Shown: piece by piece, positions 25,465-34,252 of the stretch
How positions within the stretch are numbered: the first letter of the stretch is position 1
How the letters are laid out: each line of letters begins with the position of its first letter
Assembly: GCF_900095135.1 (NCBI RefSeq)
Contig: NZ_LT605205.1
Coordinates: forward strand, 930,001-994,000
Source: Proteiniphilum saccharofermentans
GTDB lineage: Bacteria; Bacteroidota; Bacteroidia; Bacteroidales; Dysgonomonadaceae
Direction of reading: 5' to 3'
DNA: 64,000 nucleotides
The notes under the pieces: model-generated
Database searches by the model: none
Told to the model about the DNA's origin: nothing
The model's input: only the letters and a program-made list of their open reading frames with translations
Position numbers and translations under genes: made by a program

Positions 25465-26121
25465 ATGATAAAAGCAGAAAAAATTTATAAGAGCTTCGGC
25501 CCGCTTCAGGTACTGAAAGGGATCGATCTGGAGGTGCGGAAAGGAGAGATAGTATCTATCGTGGGGCCGAGTGGCGCGGGTAAGACTACCCTGCTTATGA
25601 TCATGGGGACTTTGGAGAAAGCCGATTCAGGCAGGATTTATATCGATAATCACGAATTAAGTTCACTGAGTGAAAAAAAATTGTCTGATTTCCGGAACAG
25701 GAATATCGGATTTGTTTTTCAGTTTCACCAGTTGCTGCCTGAGTTTACCGCCCTCGAAAATGTGATGATCCCGGCGCTGATAGGGCATGCGAAACATGTC
25801 GAAGCAGAAGCGAGAGCAAAGGATCTGCTGTGTATGATGGGACTTTCAGAACGTATCACCCATAAGCCGGCGGAATTATCCGGCGGTGAAAAACAACGTG
25901 TCGCAGTAGCCCGTGCATTGATAAACGATCCCCTTGTAGTGTTTGCCGATGAGCCTTCCGGTAGCCTCGACTCCGATAATAAGGAGGAGCTTCACAAGCT
26001 TTTTTTCGAACTGCGGGACAAGCTTAACCAGACCTTTATCATTGTGACGCATGATGAGCAGCTGGCATCGATCACCGACAGAACCATCCATATGATAGAC
26101 GGACAGATAGTCGATCAATAA
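25465..26121 (+). CDS. lolD: ABC transporter ATPase, LolD/MacB type
   Basis: This 218-residue ATPase has Walker [13 protein letters not shown]-loop [19 protein letters not shown], signature [15 protein letters not shown], Walker [13 protein letters not shown] and switch His THD. The Q-loop region and length place it with LolD/MacB (type VII ABC) rather than importers. It would drive lipoprotein release from the inner membrane or a related export. No permease gene lies next to it; an S9 peptidase lipoprotein follows after 41 bases. Confidence 0.85.
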   Translation: MIKAEKIYKSFGPLQVLKGIDLEVRKGEIVSIVGPSGAGKTTLLMIMGTLEKADSGRIYIDNHELSSLSEKKLSDFRNRNIGFVFQFHQLLPEFTALENVMIPALIGHAKHVEAEARAKDLLCMMGLSERITHKPAELSGGEKQRVAVARALINDPLVVFADEPSGSLDSDNKEELHKLFFELRDKLNQTFIIVTHDEQLASITDRTIHMIDGQIVDQ

Positions 26122-26162
26122 AAATCATAAGTATAACCATCAAGTATATCGATCCAAACCGT

Positions 26163-28286
26163 ATGAAGAGTAAATCACTATTTATGGCAATTATTATTAC
26201 CGGGAGCATGCTGGCCTGCAACGAAGCTTCCCAGACGCCGGCTTCCAAAGAGACGGGTAAAAAAGGAAATAAAGAGCTGACCGAGACGATAGGCAAAGCA
26301 AAACCCACTATAAAGGACGGTATCATGACGCCTGAAATCCTTTACAGTTTTGGCAGGGTAGGGAGTGTGGAGGTCTCGCCCGACAAATCGCATATCCTCT
26401 ATCAGGTGACTTATGTGAGTATTCCCCAGAATAAAACCAACTCGGAGTTGTTTATCATGAAAAGCGACGGCTCGGAGAAGAAACAACTCACCATCACCAA
26501 TACGCAGGAAAATAACCCGCAATGGATCGCAGATGGTAAAAAGATAGCCTTCCTTAGCAATGAGACCGGTTCTTCGCAGATATGGACTATTAATCCTGAT
26601 GGGGGAGGGATGAAGCAGATATCCAATGTAGAAGGTGGAATCGATGGATTTAAATATTCTCCTGATGGGAAGAAAGTGCTGTTCATCAAAAGTGTGAAAA
26701 CGGTGGAGACGGCAGCTGAAAAATACCCCGACCTGCCGGATGCATCGGGTAGGATAGTAGACGATCTGATGTACAAGCATTGGGACAAGTGGGTGGAAAG
26801 CGTGCCCCATCCCTTTGTGGCTGATCTTTCAGGTAATAAGTTATCAAATATAAAAGATCTTTTGGAAGGAGAGCCCTATGAAGCGCCGATGGCACCGTTT
26901 GGGGGTATAGAGCAACTTGCCTGGAGCCCCGACGGCAAAACTATAGCCTACACATCCCGCAAAAAGACAGGAAAAGAGTACACTCTTTCTACTAATTCCG
27001 ATATCTATTTTTACGATGTGGAAAGCGGTCAGACTCAAAATATGACTGAAGGGATGATGGGGTACGACGTGAATCCGCAGTTCTCGCCCGATGGGAAATA
27101 TCTTGCCTGGCAGAGTATGGAACGCGACGGATATGAAGCTGATAAGAACCGGTTGTTCGTGATGGATCTGGCGACAGGTGAAAAGACCTACGTTACGGAA
27201 GCGTTCGATTATAATACCGATGATTTTGTCTGGAACAGTGACAACCGTACTATATATATGGTATCGTCCGTAAAAGGAACCACTCAACTGCACACGGCAG
27301 ACATCGTTACCAAAGAGATCACTCCTCTTACTCAGGGAAAATATGACTATACCTCTGTCGCCCTGGGAAATGGCAAACTGATCGCGAAACGGCAGTCCAT
27401 GTCGCAACCGGCGGAGATCTACAGTGTGGATATTGCGTCGGGGCAGGCTACCGAAATATCGTTTGAAAATAAAGAGATACTCGACCGGCTACGGATGGGA
27501 GAGGTGGAAGAGCGCTGGATCACCACTACCGATGGTAAGGAGATGCTCACATGGGTAGTCTATCCACCCGATTTCGATCCTAAAAAGAGCTATCCGGCTT
27601 TGTTGTATTGTCAGGGAGGGCCACAGAGTATGGTAAGCCAGTTCTGGTCGTATCGCTGGAATCTCCAGATGATGGCAGCCAATGGTTATATCGTGGTAGC
27701 GCCTAATCGCCGCGGCTTACCCGGATTCGGACAGGAATGGCTCGAACAGATCAGTGGTGATTACGGTGGACAGAATATGAAGGATTATCTTGCAGCCATC
27801 GATGCTGTGTCGAAAGAACCTTTTGTAGATGAGAACCGGCTTGGTTGTACCGGAGCCAGCTACGGCGGTTTCTCTACTTACTGGCTTGCCGGAAATCACG
27901 ACGGGCGCTTTAAAGCGTTTTTGTCGCATGCAGGTATCTTCAATCTGGAAGCGCAATACCTGGAGACGGAAGAGATGTTCTTTGCCAACTGGGATATGGG
28001 AGGCCCGTTCTGGGATAAGTCAAATGCCATTGCACAACGGACATATGCCAATTCTCCCCATAAGTTCATAGATAGATGGGATACACCGATCATGATTACC
28101 CATGGTGAATATGACTATCGTATTCTGGCATCGCAAGGAATGATGGCGTTCAATGCCGCCCAATTGAGAGGTATTCCGTCGCGTATGCTTATCTTCCCCG
28201 ACGAGAATCATTGGATCAGCAAGCCTCAGAACGGAGTCCTGTTTCAGCGCGAGTTCTTCCGCTGGTTTGATGAGTGGTTGAAGTAA
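26163..28286 (+). CDS. S9-family peptidase lipoprotein (prolyl oligopeptidase type)
   Basis: This 707-residue protein has a lipobox (GSMLAC). A WD40-like beta-propeller fills residues 60-450 (SPDKSHILYQVTY, WSPDGKTIAYTS, FSPDGKYLAWQSM). A C-terminal alpha/beta hydrolase has the nucleophile Ser in GASYGGFSTYW, the Asp in HGEYDYRI and the His in DENHWI. Fits dipeptidyl or acylaminoacyl peptidases of family S9 that trim peptides in the periplasm of asaccharolytic Bacteroidales. It stands 41 bases after the ABC ATPase gene. Confidence 0.94.
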   Translation: MKSKSLFMAIIITGSMLACNEASQTPASKETGKKGNKELTETIGKAKPTIKDGIMTPEILYSFGRVGSVEVSPDKSHILYQVTYVSIPQNKTNSELFIMKSDGSEKKQLTITNTQENNPQWIADGKKIAFLSNETGSSQIWTINPDGGGMKQISNVEGGIDGFKYSPDGKKVLFIKSVKTVETAAEKYPDLPDASGRIVDDLMYKHWDKWVESVPHPFVADLSGNKLSNIKDLLEGEPYEAPMAPFGGIEQLAWSPDGKTIAYTSRKKTGKEYTLSTNSDIYFYDVESGQTQNMTEGMMGYDVNPQFSPDGKYLAWQSMERDGYEADKNRLFVMDLATGEKTYVTEAFDYNTDDFVWNSDNRTIYMVSSVKGTTQLHTADIVTKEITPLTQGKYDYTSVALGNGKLIAKRQSMSQPAEIYSVDIASGQATEISFENKEILDRLRMGEVEERWITTTDGKEMLTWVVYPPDFDPKKSYPALLYCQGGPQSMVSQFWSYRWNLQMMAANGYIVVAPNRRGLPGFGQEWLEQISGDYGGQNMKDYLAAIDAVSKEPFVDENRLGCTGASYGGFSTYWLAGNHDGRFKAFLSHAGIFNLEAQYLETEEMFFANWDMGGPFWDKSNAIAQRTYANSPHKFIDRWDTPIMITHGEYDYRILASQGMMAFNAAQLRGIPSRMLIFPDENHWISKPQNGVLFQREFFRWFDEWLK

Positions 28287-28407
28287 CCCACGACCTCCCT
28301 GCGGGATTGTTTTGGTATAAAATAGATTGTTTTTGTGAAAGACGGCTCCATTTTTAATAGCGAGTGTAAAAAAGTGAATTTTTGGCAGAAAAAATCCCCT
28401 CAAAAGT

Positions 28408-28437
28408 TTTGTAATTCTGAAAATATCCTTACCTTTG
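28408..28437 (+). promoter_or_regulatory. Promoter of the tRNA-Asp array, framed by an inverted repeat
   Basis: TTTG (28408-28411), 18 bases, TACCTTTG (28430-28437). The promoter is framed by ATAGCGAGTG (28358-28367) and its reverse complement CACTCGCTAT (28438-28447), the latter starting at the expected transcription start. Confidence 0.65.
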
Positions 28438-28497
28438 CACTCGCTATCGAAATGATACTGTTCACAGTGGTGAAGGTCTTCAATAGCGACCAAAAAA

Positions 28498-28580
28498 GGT
28501 GTGGTAGTTCAGTTGGTTAGAATATCCCGACTTCCTCGGGAGGGTCGCAGCTAACAAGTCCATACATAGTAACCAAAAAT
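28498..28580 (+). pseudogene. Damaged tRNA-Asp copy 1
   Basis: The first 28 bases are identical to tRNA-Asp (acceptor strand GGTGTGG and D-arm TAGTTCAGTTGGTTAGAAT). The anticodon arm then becomes TCCCGACTTCCTCGGGA with a C at the U33 position, the T-arm is replaced by CAGCTAACAAGT, and the 3' strand is CCATACA. It cannot be a normal tRNA. Unit length is 83 bp. Confidence 0.85.
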
Positions 28581-28663
28581 GGTGTGGTAGTTCAGTTGGT
28601 TAGAATATCCCGACTTCCTCGGGAGGGTCGCAGCTAACAAGTCCATACATAGTAACCAAAAAT
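28581..28663 (+). pseudogene. Damaged tRNA-Asp copy 2
   Basis: This is identical over the unit to copy 1, in exact 83-bp tandem with it and with the intact tRNA-Asp. Identical damage in both copies means either a recent duplication of one damaged copy or selection on its sequence. Confidence 0.85.
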
Positions 28664-28737
28664 GGTGTGGTAGTTCAGTTGGTTAGAATACCTGCCTGTC
28701 ACGCAGGGGGTCGCGGGTTCGAGTCCCGTCCATACCG
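28664..28737 (+). tRNA. tRNA-Asp (anticodon GTC)
   Basis: A complete 74-nt cloverleaf is present. The acceptor strands GGTGTGG/CCATACC pair with one G-U, the discriminator is G, the D-arm is normal, and the anticodon stem CCTGC/GCAGG carries the loop CTGTCAC. The T-arm is GCGGG TTCGAGT CCCGT. CCA is not encoded. Its last 16 bases plus one are the attachment site of the island that follows. Confidence 0.97.
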
Positions 28738-28738
28738 C
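28722..28738 (+). other. Attachment site attL (3' end of tRNA-Asp)
   Basis: AGTCCCGTCCATACCGC, 17 bases, is repeated exactly at 37972-37988. It covers part of the T-arm and the acceptor strand, so integration left the tRNA intact. Confidence 0.88.
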
Positions 28739-28760
28739 AAAAGCTAAATAGTTGGAATTA

Positions 28761-28796
28761 AAAGCGTTTGTCTTTATGGCAGACGCTTTTTTCTTT
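28761..28796 (+). terminator. Terminator just inside the island
   Basis: AAAGCGTTTGT (28761-28771) pairs with GCAGACGCTTT (28779-28789; two G-U pairs), then a T-rich tail. It would stop tRNA-Asp transcription in the integrated state. Confidence 0.7.
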
Positions 28797-28879
28797 GTCT
28801 TAAAATTAAACATATATCGGTTTTATTCGGGTCATATCCGTTTAAATTGTACCTTTGTCTGCAAATAATCTGCAAAAAT

Positions 28880-30028
28880 ATGGCAACTTTAAGGGTCTAT
28901 CTGGATACACGAAGGGCGAAGAGTAGCGGGGAATACCCGGTGAAAATTGTAGTAAACCATCGCAAAGATATAATGATATCAACGGGGATCAGCGCATTTA
29001 AGTCGCAATTCAAGGACGGCAGGTTAATCCCATCGGCAAAAAACAGCGCTTCAAAGAATGCCATTCTCACACGAAGTGTTGACAAGATAGAGAAAGCCTT
29101 ATTCGATCTCGAAAGAGAGGACAGGTTGAACAGTCTTTCCGATACGCAACTGAAAAACATATTAACCAAAAGAGAAGACGTCAATCTGTTTTTTGAGACT
29201 TTTGAAAGAGTAATAAAAACCCGCCGTGCTCCAAAAACAGCAGAAATATACCAATATACCTTAGATGTCGTCAGAGAATATGACGACAGGGTGAATTTCA
29301 GGTCAATAAACAGGGAATGGCTTGATGAATTTGTCAAGCATCTCTCGCAAAGAATGTCCGTTAATTCTATTTCAATCCATCTAAGAAATATCCGGGCGGT
29401 GTTTAACCTCGCCCTTGACGACGGGATTACTACCTCTTATCCTTTCAGGAAGTATCAAATAAAAAGCGAAAGGACAGCGCATAGAAATTTAGAATTGGAC
29501 GAGATGAAAAAAATAATAGCATATAACGGAAAATACGGCGTTTTCCGTGACTTTTTCCTATTGTCCTTCTATCTCATCGGGATGAATATGAAAGACCTAC
29601 TATACCTCGAAAAAACAGCATTACACAAGGATAGGATAAGTTATAACAGGTCAAAGACGGGATCATTTTTAGGGATTAAGGTTGAGCCGGAAGCGATGAA
29701 ATTAATTGAAAAATACAAAGGCGAAGACGAGTATCTGCTCAATTTTATCCATCTATACAAAGATTACGACGGGTTCAAAAGGGGTATAAACTACTCTCTA
29801 AAGAAGTTATCCGACGATCAGGGTGTGATTAACAGTAAGCTTTCCACTTATTATGCCAGGCACTCATGGGCGAGCATTGCCTCTTCTATAGATATACCAA
29901 ATGACACCATTTCTGCCGCCTTAGGGCACTCTCATGGAAGCAGGGTGACATCCCTCTATATAAACTTCGATAGGCGTAAAATAGATGAAGCAAACAGGAT
30001 GGTGATTGACGAGGTGGCGGGGAGGTGA
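28880..30028 (+). CDS. Tyrosine recombinase (island integrase 1)
   Basis: This protein of about 382 residues begins at ATG 28880 (MATLRVYLDTRRAKSSG). An arm-binding N-terminus and a SAM-like core-binding domain (NLFFETFERVIKTRRAPKTAEIYQYTL...) precede the catalytic domain. In that domain the C-terminal box is ARHSWASIA...LGHSHGSRVTSLYINFDRRKI with His, Arg and the Tyr nucleophile; the first Arg is less clear (FFLLSFYLIGMNMKDL has no Arg where one is expected). It lies 140 bases inside attL and is read inward. A TACCTTTG promoter box is at 28850-28857. Confidence 0.92.
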   Translation: MATLRVYLDTRRAKSSGEYPVKIVVNHRKDIMISTGISAFKSQFKDGRLIPSAKNSASKNAILTRSVDKIEKALFDLEREDRLNSLSDTQLKNILTKREDVNLFFETFERVIKTRRAPKTAEIYQYTLDVVREYDDRVNFRSINREWLDEFVKHLSQRMSVNSISIHLRNIRAVFNLALDDGITTSYPFRKYQIKSERTAHRNLELDEMKKIIAYNGKYGVFRDFFLLSFYLIGMNMKDLLYLEKTALHKDRISYNRSKTGSFLGIKVEPEAMKLIEKYKGEDEYLLNFIHLYKDYDGFKRGINYSLKKLSDDQGVINSKLSTYYARHSWASIASSIDIPNDTISAALGHSHGSRVTSLYINFDRRKIDEANRMVIDEVAGR

Positions 30029-30322
30029 AGAGAGCAAAGAAACAACGACCTTTCACTGTTCATCGTTTCGTGTGATGATTTTGATTATTCCCTTGCATAA
30101 TAGTCGCCGCCGTACTTTATTACCTTTTCGTCCTTCAGCACGGTAAATAAATAACCACCCGAAACGTCCTGTCCAATTCTTCCGATAATAAAATATTCAT
30201 CATCTCGATGAATGTCAGCCAGATGGAACTCTCCAAAAACGGTGCTATAAGATCTTTTTAAGTGAACCCTCACCGATTTTGCTGTAAATTCAATCTTTCC
30301 GGTTGTTTTATAAGTTATATCA

Positions 30323-31631
30323 CAAGTGTCCACTAAAAATTGGACACGGTTAAAAGTTGAATAAATTTAGTTCACTCGAACCATAGAGATCTTTGACATC
30401 ATTGATATTCTTTTTGTCGAACAAGTCCCGCAAATGGGTCTTGTCGGTAAGCGAGATTCCAAGAATTTGAAGGACTTCGTAGATGCTGCGTTCCAATTTC
30501 ATGCCGTGTTGAACTATTGCTACAAGGCAATAAGTAATTATTGCACAATAGATTTGGACACGCACGGCATTCTCTGATGTACCCCAGAACTTCTTGATTC
30601 GGAGATGTTGCTTCACCCATTTGAAGAATAGTTCCACACTCCACCGATTGCGGTAAAGTTCCGAAATCAGAGAGGCCGTGGCTGTCAGATTATTGGTAAG
30701 AAAAATGTATTTGCTACCATCCTCAGGATCGATGCAAATCACCTTTCGCAGTTCCTCCGGATAAACCTTGGTGCTTTTATACACGGTGAAAGTGCCGACT
30801 ATGTCGGAAACGATGCCTCGCGCAAGTCGCCTTTTCCAAGTTCTCGGCTTCATCTGGACGTTGTTTTTGGCTCTCAGAACGAAGAATCCTTTAGTGCGGT
30901 GAATAGTGTACAGGTTGCCGTAATCGTTGTAGCCGCGATCGAAAATATAATGGGCCCCTGGCTCGTATGGTATCTCAAGCATAGCCTTGGAATCGTGTAC
31001 GTTTGCCGGAGTAATATGCACGAAAGCAGGAACTTGAGCCTCTATATCGTAAAGCGTGTGCATCTTGATGCCGCCTTTATGCTTACGGAATTTAGCCCAT
31101 TCGAACACCGACAGACACAGGTCAATCGTAGTCGAATCGAACGCATAGACATGCCCTTCAAGCTCGAAGATTTTGTCAATCCGCCGCTTCCTTGCCTCGT
31201 TGATCATGAACTTGGCATAGTCCTCGAATATACGATAGTCGCGCTGCTCATTAGCCTTGCTAAGATTGCTTCGGGTCACCGACTTTCCCATTCCAAGATG
31301 GTAAAGTTTGCCGCTATGCGCCTCGGTCGCTACAATTAGATCGCGGAGGCTTTCGCGGTTGGTCAGTTGCCCGAACATCATCGTAAGTAGCTGATTCCAA
31401 CAGGTAAAGCTCTTGACGTATCTATCACCTTCATACTTGCGTACAAGGTAATTGAAGTGATTCCTATCCATGAACTGGACTAATTGGGAGAAAACGAATG
31501 GGTCTTTATGCATAACGGTCTGATTCTGACCGCAAAGATAAATTCAAATCCGTTGACTCGAAAATCGGATACAATAAATTGAATATCAACAATTTCAAAG
31601 AACTATTATGATTTTTTAGTGGACACTAATG
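30323..31631 (-). mobile_element. IS4-family element (about 1309 bp) in the lipoprotein gene
   Basis: The ends share AGTGTCCACTAAAAA as inverted repeats (left CAAGTGTCC..., right complement CATTAGTGTCC...). The direct repeat AAGTTATATCA is present at 30312-30322 and 31632-31642. The size and ends resemble the IS4 element at 1081-2388, but the sequence is diverged. The left end lacks two bases compared with the right, so the exact border is uncertain by about two bases. Confidence 0.88.
30350..31513 (-). CDS. IS4-family DDE transposase
   Basis: This 387-residue transposase has a DUF4372-type start (DRYVKSFTCWNQLLTMMFGQLTNRESLRDLI). The DDE core shows AFDSTTIDLCLS, IFDRGYNDYGNL and SVELFFKWVKQHLRIKKFWG. 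The reading frame is complete. It is the same family as the protein at 1203-2375 and of similar length, with many shared blocks but clearly different sequence, so it is not a recent copy of it. Confidence 0.94.
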   Translation of the reverse strand: MHKDPFVFSQLVQFMDRNHFNYLVRKYEGDRYVKSFTCWNQLLTMMFGQLTNRESLRDLIVATEAHSGKLYHLGMGKSVTRSNLSKANEQRDYRIFEDYAKFMINEARKRRIDKIFELEGHVYAFDSTTIDLCLSVFEWAKFRKHKGGIKMHTLYDIEAQVPAFVHITPANVHDSKAMLEIPYEPGAHYIFDRGYNDYGNLYTIHRTKGFFVLRAKNNVQMKPRTWKRRLARGIVSDIVGTFTVYKSTKVYPEELRKVICIDPEDGSKYIFLTNNLTATASLISELYRNRWSVELFFKWVKQHLRIKKFWGTSENAVRVQIYCAIITYCLVAIVQHGMKLERSIYEVLQILGISLTDKTHLRDLFDKKNINDVKDLYGSSELNLFNF

Positions 31632-31958
31632 AAGTTATATCATGAACCACGTCATCATCCCGGTAATTATCCCATTGGTTTTGAAGAGTGACAAGCGTGC
31701 AAGATTCACCGTTCGCTGTTTTATTACAGTGCCAATACGTGGATCTCTTTCTGATTGTTCCGTCAATTCCCACCCTCTCCTCTTTAACCTCCTCCTTATA
31801 CATTGTCCACGTGGTGCCGGATAGGCTAAAATCATTTTCAGTGACTACTTCCGATTTTTCACAGGAGACAAGTATGATGAGCAATAGAAACAGAATCTTT
31901 TTCATATCCGTACGTTTGGTTTACAAAAATAATAAAAAGGGATCAATAAATGAAGTAA

Positions 31959-32865
31959 TTATGGTATATTTTCATGATTCGATATAACATTGGAAATAAA
32001 CCATGAATCAACATGCTTGAAGATTTTAGGCTTTTCTCTCATTCCATCTTTTTGAATTAAAATTCCATCGGCAAAAGTCTGGGCAAGTATTATCTTGGAT
32101 AGAGGTGTTTTCTCGAGCGATCCTCCACAATAAAAATAAATGTTCTTTGTTGTCAATATTAAGGATCCATCTTTCTTTTTCTCTAACACCTCTGTCCTGA
32201 TTGGATTCCCTTTAAAGCTTCCAGTCCTGTAATACAATCCTTTTGCGATCCTAATGCTAATGCCGTCTGAACTCCCTCTATATTCAGTTTTAGTCTTGTA
32301 TGTGAAATATCCTACATTATTGAATAGCCACAACGGAGATTCGCCTTTTGGGAAAATAATAGGCGATTCATTAATAGTAAATCTTTTTTCTAACGGTCGA
32401 CCATTTATGATATCTGAAAGGATGGCTCCTTTGATAAACCTTTGATACTGTTCTCCATCCTGTATATTGTCAATTTCGCTAACAACATCCCATCCATGCT
32501 TAGCTTTTAGCTTCTTGAACTGATCAGAATAAAATGAAACGAATCTATCTAAATTACTCTTTTCCTTATCACTTAATACGCCATCATCTAATAATGTATC
32601 CACCGCTTCTATCAAAGGAATTCTTCATCGCTTTATAAACAGGGATAAATCCCATATCTGGTTCAACGTTTTCAATTTTACGCATCACATCCGATTTATC
32701 AAAACCAGAAATAATTAATTCGTATATCGAATTTTGAAAAGTCCTAAGCACTATCTCTTCTTTCCTTTTCCGCTCATCCTCTTTTCTTGCGTGATCCTCT
32801 TCGCACTTTTTATGCACACCTCGGAATATTCCTGCGCTTTTTCCGCAATATATACATGCTCCCAT
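31959..32865 (-). pseudogene. Zinc-ribbon protein of unknown function, broken by a single frameshift
   Basis: The first part, from ATG at 32865 (MGACIYCGKSAGIFRGVHKKC), is a short CxxC/HxxxC zinc-binding head. A charged helix follows, up to VYKAMKNS. There the frame ends, while the next frame continues with IEAVDTLLDDGVLSDKEKSN to the stop at 31959. Dropping one T from TCCTTTGATA (about 32613-32622) joins them as KNSLIEAVDTLL, a protein of about 300 residues. The C-terminal half (GISIRIAKGLYYRTGSFKG, TTKNIYFYC) resembles a family of zinc-ribbon-headed proteins of unknown role. A sequencing error at the T-run is the alternative. Confidence 0.7.
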
Positions 32866-32961
32866 ATTATTCCAATTCAGCCCGTAATAACCGAGCACAT
32901 TAATTGTATTTAATCTTTTTTATTACTTTTGTATCGGACAAGCTGATCCGATGGTGATATA

Positions 32962-34011
32962 TTATACCGAAGGATTTATAGAAGGGGTGTTACTGTAAGT
33001 AATTGCCCCTTTTACCATTGCCTGAAGAGCTATTTCATTTCTTCGTGGCATTGAGCCACTTGAAATGAGGACAAGCTGAACCTCAGGATCCTTATTGCCC
33101 GATGGTATGTCATCATTTTCTTTTCGCTGGTTTTCAGCGTACTTTTCCCTGTATTCTACAGGTGAACAGTATTCCAGTCTATGAAGTATCCAATCCGTGT
33201 TGTAATCATTAATAAATTGATTAATACTGTTATAAGCTTCCTCAAAAGAAGAAAATGTTTCTGTTTGCAACACCTGTTCTTCCAGGGTGCGGTGAAACCG
33301 CTCTATTATCCCGTTGCATTGCGGTGACCGTACAAACGCTTTGGACATCTCCAATCCCAGGAATTTCATTTCATTCATAAAATCAGCAGAGTCATACTGC
33401 GAGCCATGGTCGCTTCTTAATTGCAACTTCATTCCTTTACACACATCCTTACCTACCGAACCGAAAGTCTTCCGTACAGCGGCCCTAACAGGCTCCATGG
33501 CGGCAAAACGGTTGCCTTTCCTTGCAATATGCCATGAGATAATCTCATCGTTAAAGTGATCGATCACACCAAAGAACCAATGCCAACCTGACCCATCAAT
33601 CCAGAACTTCTTCCCATCAGTGGCCCACATGACATTGGGTGCATCCGTGATTATAGTACCATCATGTTCGCGCTTATTCGTCTCCCCGGGCCTTCTGTAG
33701 GGGCTCAGCAGGTTGTTTTCCCGCATGATGCGGTTCACACGTGCCTTGCCGGCTACCAGAGCGTTTATCTTCCTTTTACCCATGCGGTTTTTCACTTTCA
33801 GATAACCTTCAGCGTTGAATGTACTCTTCTTAATTTCTTCCTTAATCTCCTGTAAAACCTCTTCATCGCTATGCTTGGGTTTTCTGCCCCGTTTCCCTGT
33901 TTTGGGAGTAGGGTTTTCATACCAGGTGCTGCTGCTGTAGCCGACTACCTTGAATATCAAACGCTTCGGATATGGTTTCCCGGTTAATGGATAATGTTCC
34001 TCTATCAGCAT
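32962..34011 (-). CDS. IS3-family transposase OrfB (rve integrase core)
   Basis: The 349-residue integrase-type transposase has a helical HTH_21 region (EVLQEIKEEIKKSTFNAEGYLKVKNR) followed by the rve DDE core. The acids are in VMWATDGKKFWID, LRSDHGSQYDSADF and NGIIERFHRTLEEQV. The frame is intact. OrfA lies five bases upstream; in IS3 elements a fusion OrfAB made by frameshifting is the active enzyme. Whether that is possible here is uncertain, because orfA itself lacks a good start. Confidence 0.93.
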   Translation of the reverse strand: MLIEEHYPLTGKPYPKRLIFKVVGYSSSTWYENPTPKTGKRGRKPKHSDEEVLQEIKEEIKKSTFNAEGYLKVKNRMGKRKINALVAGKARVNRIMRENNLLSPYRRPGETNKREHDGTIITDAPNVMWATDGKKFWIDGSGWHWFFGVIDHFNDEIISWHIARKGNRFAAMEPVRAAVRKTFGSVGKDVCKGMKLQLRSDHGSQYDSADFMNEMKFLGLEMSKAFVRSPQCNGIIERFHRTLEEQVLQTETFSSFEEAYNSINQFINDYNTDWILHRLEYCSPVEYREKYAENQRKENDDIPSGNKDPEVQLVLISSGSMPRRNEIALQAMVKGAITYSNTPSINPSV

Positions 34012-34016
34012 GGAGA

Positions 34017-34244
34017 TTATTTCCTTTTTAGTTTTGCTGCCAATTCGTTCTTTTTTTTTGTGAGTTCGAGCTCCATCTGCAGTTGCCCGATCTTACGCTC
34101 GGCAGCACCCAGCCTCGAATCGTCGGGTTTACGCTTGAACCCGTCGGTACCACTCTCGATAAATTGATCCCGCCAAAGGTTGATATCAGCCAGAGTAACT
34201 CCGTATTCACGGCTAAGCAGCTCCGGATCCTCTCCACGCAACAA
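34017..34244 (-). CDS. IS3-family OrfA (helix-turn-helix)
   Basis: This is a short HTH protein: EDPELLSREYGVTLADINLWRDQF is the recognition helix region, and a leucine-rich coiled coil follows (KIGQLQMELELTKKKNELAAKL). The conserved reading frame continues upstream of the TTG at 34244 to about 34295 (WKRGNFTSKIKAEIVLSL). There an ATG exists one base out of frame, so the natural start may have been lost by a single-base change. Confidence 0.75.
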   Translation of the reverse strand: MLRGEDPELLSREYGVTLADINLWRDQFIESGTDGFKRKPDDSRLGAAERKIGQLQMELELTKKKNELAAKLKRK

Positions 34245-34252
34245 GGATAAAA

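Larger units (their letters stand above)
30085..31905 (-). pseudogene. Small lipoprotein gene split by an IS4 element
   Basis: The 5' part (31905 to about 31632) encodes a lipoprotein signal with lipobox LVSCEKS and reads through NDFSLSGTTWTMYKEEV to DDVVHDIT. After the IS the 3' part (30322 to 30085) reads DITYKTTGKIEFTAKSV to GGDYYARE. Removing the IS and one copy of the 11-bp duplication restores one frame of about 170 residues. 'SGTTW' after the lipobox is common in small Bacteroides lipoproteins of unknown, lipocalin-like fold. The two halves are found today as separate open frames. Confidence 0.85.

Noticed and set aside
26178-27407. Long minus-strand frames opposite the S9 peptidase
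   Set aside because: The plus-strand gene has complete family motifs over the whole length; the opposite frames have none.
28498-28663. 83-bp repeats as two extra functional tRNA genes
   Set aside because: The T-arm is lost, U33 is C, and the acceptor 3' strand is mismatched at its end, so they do not form a working tRNA.
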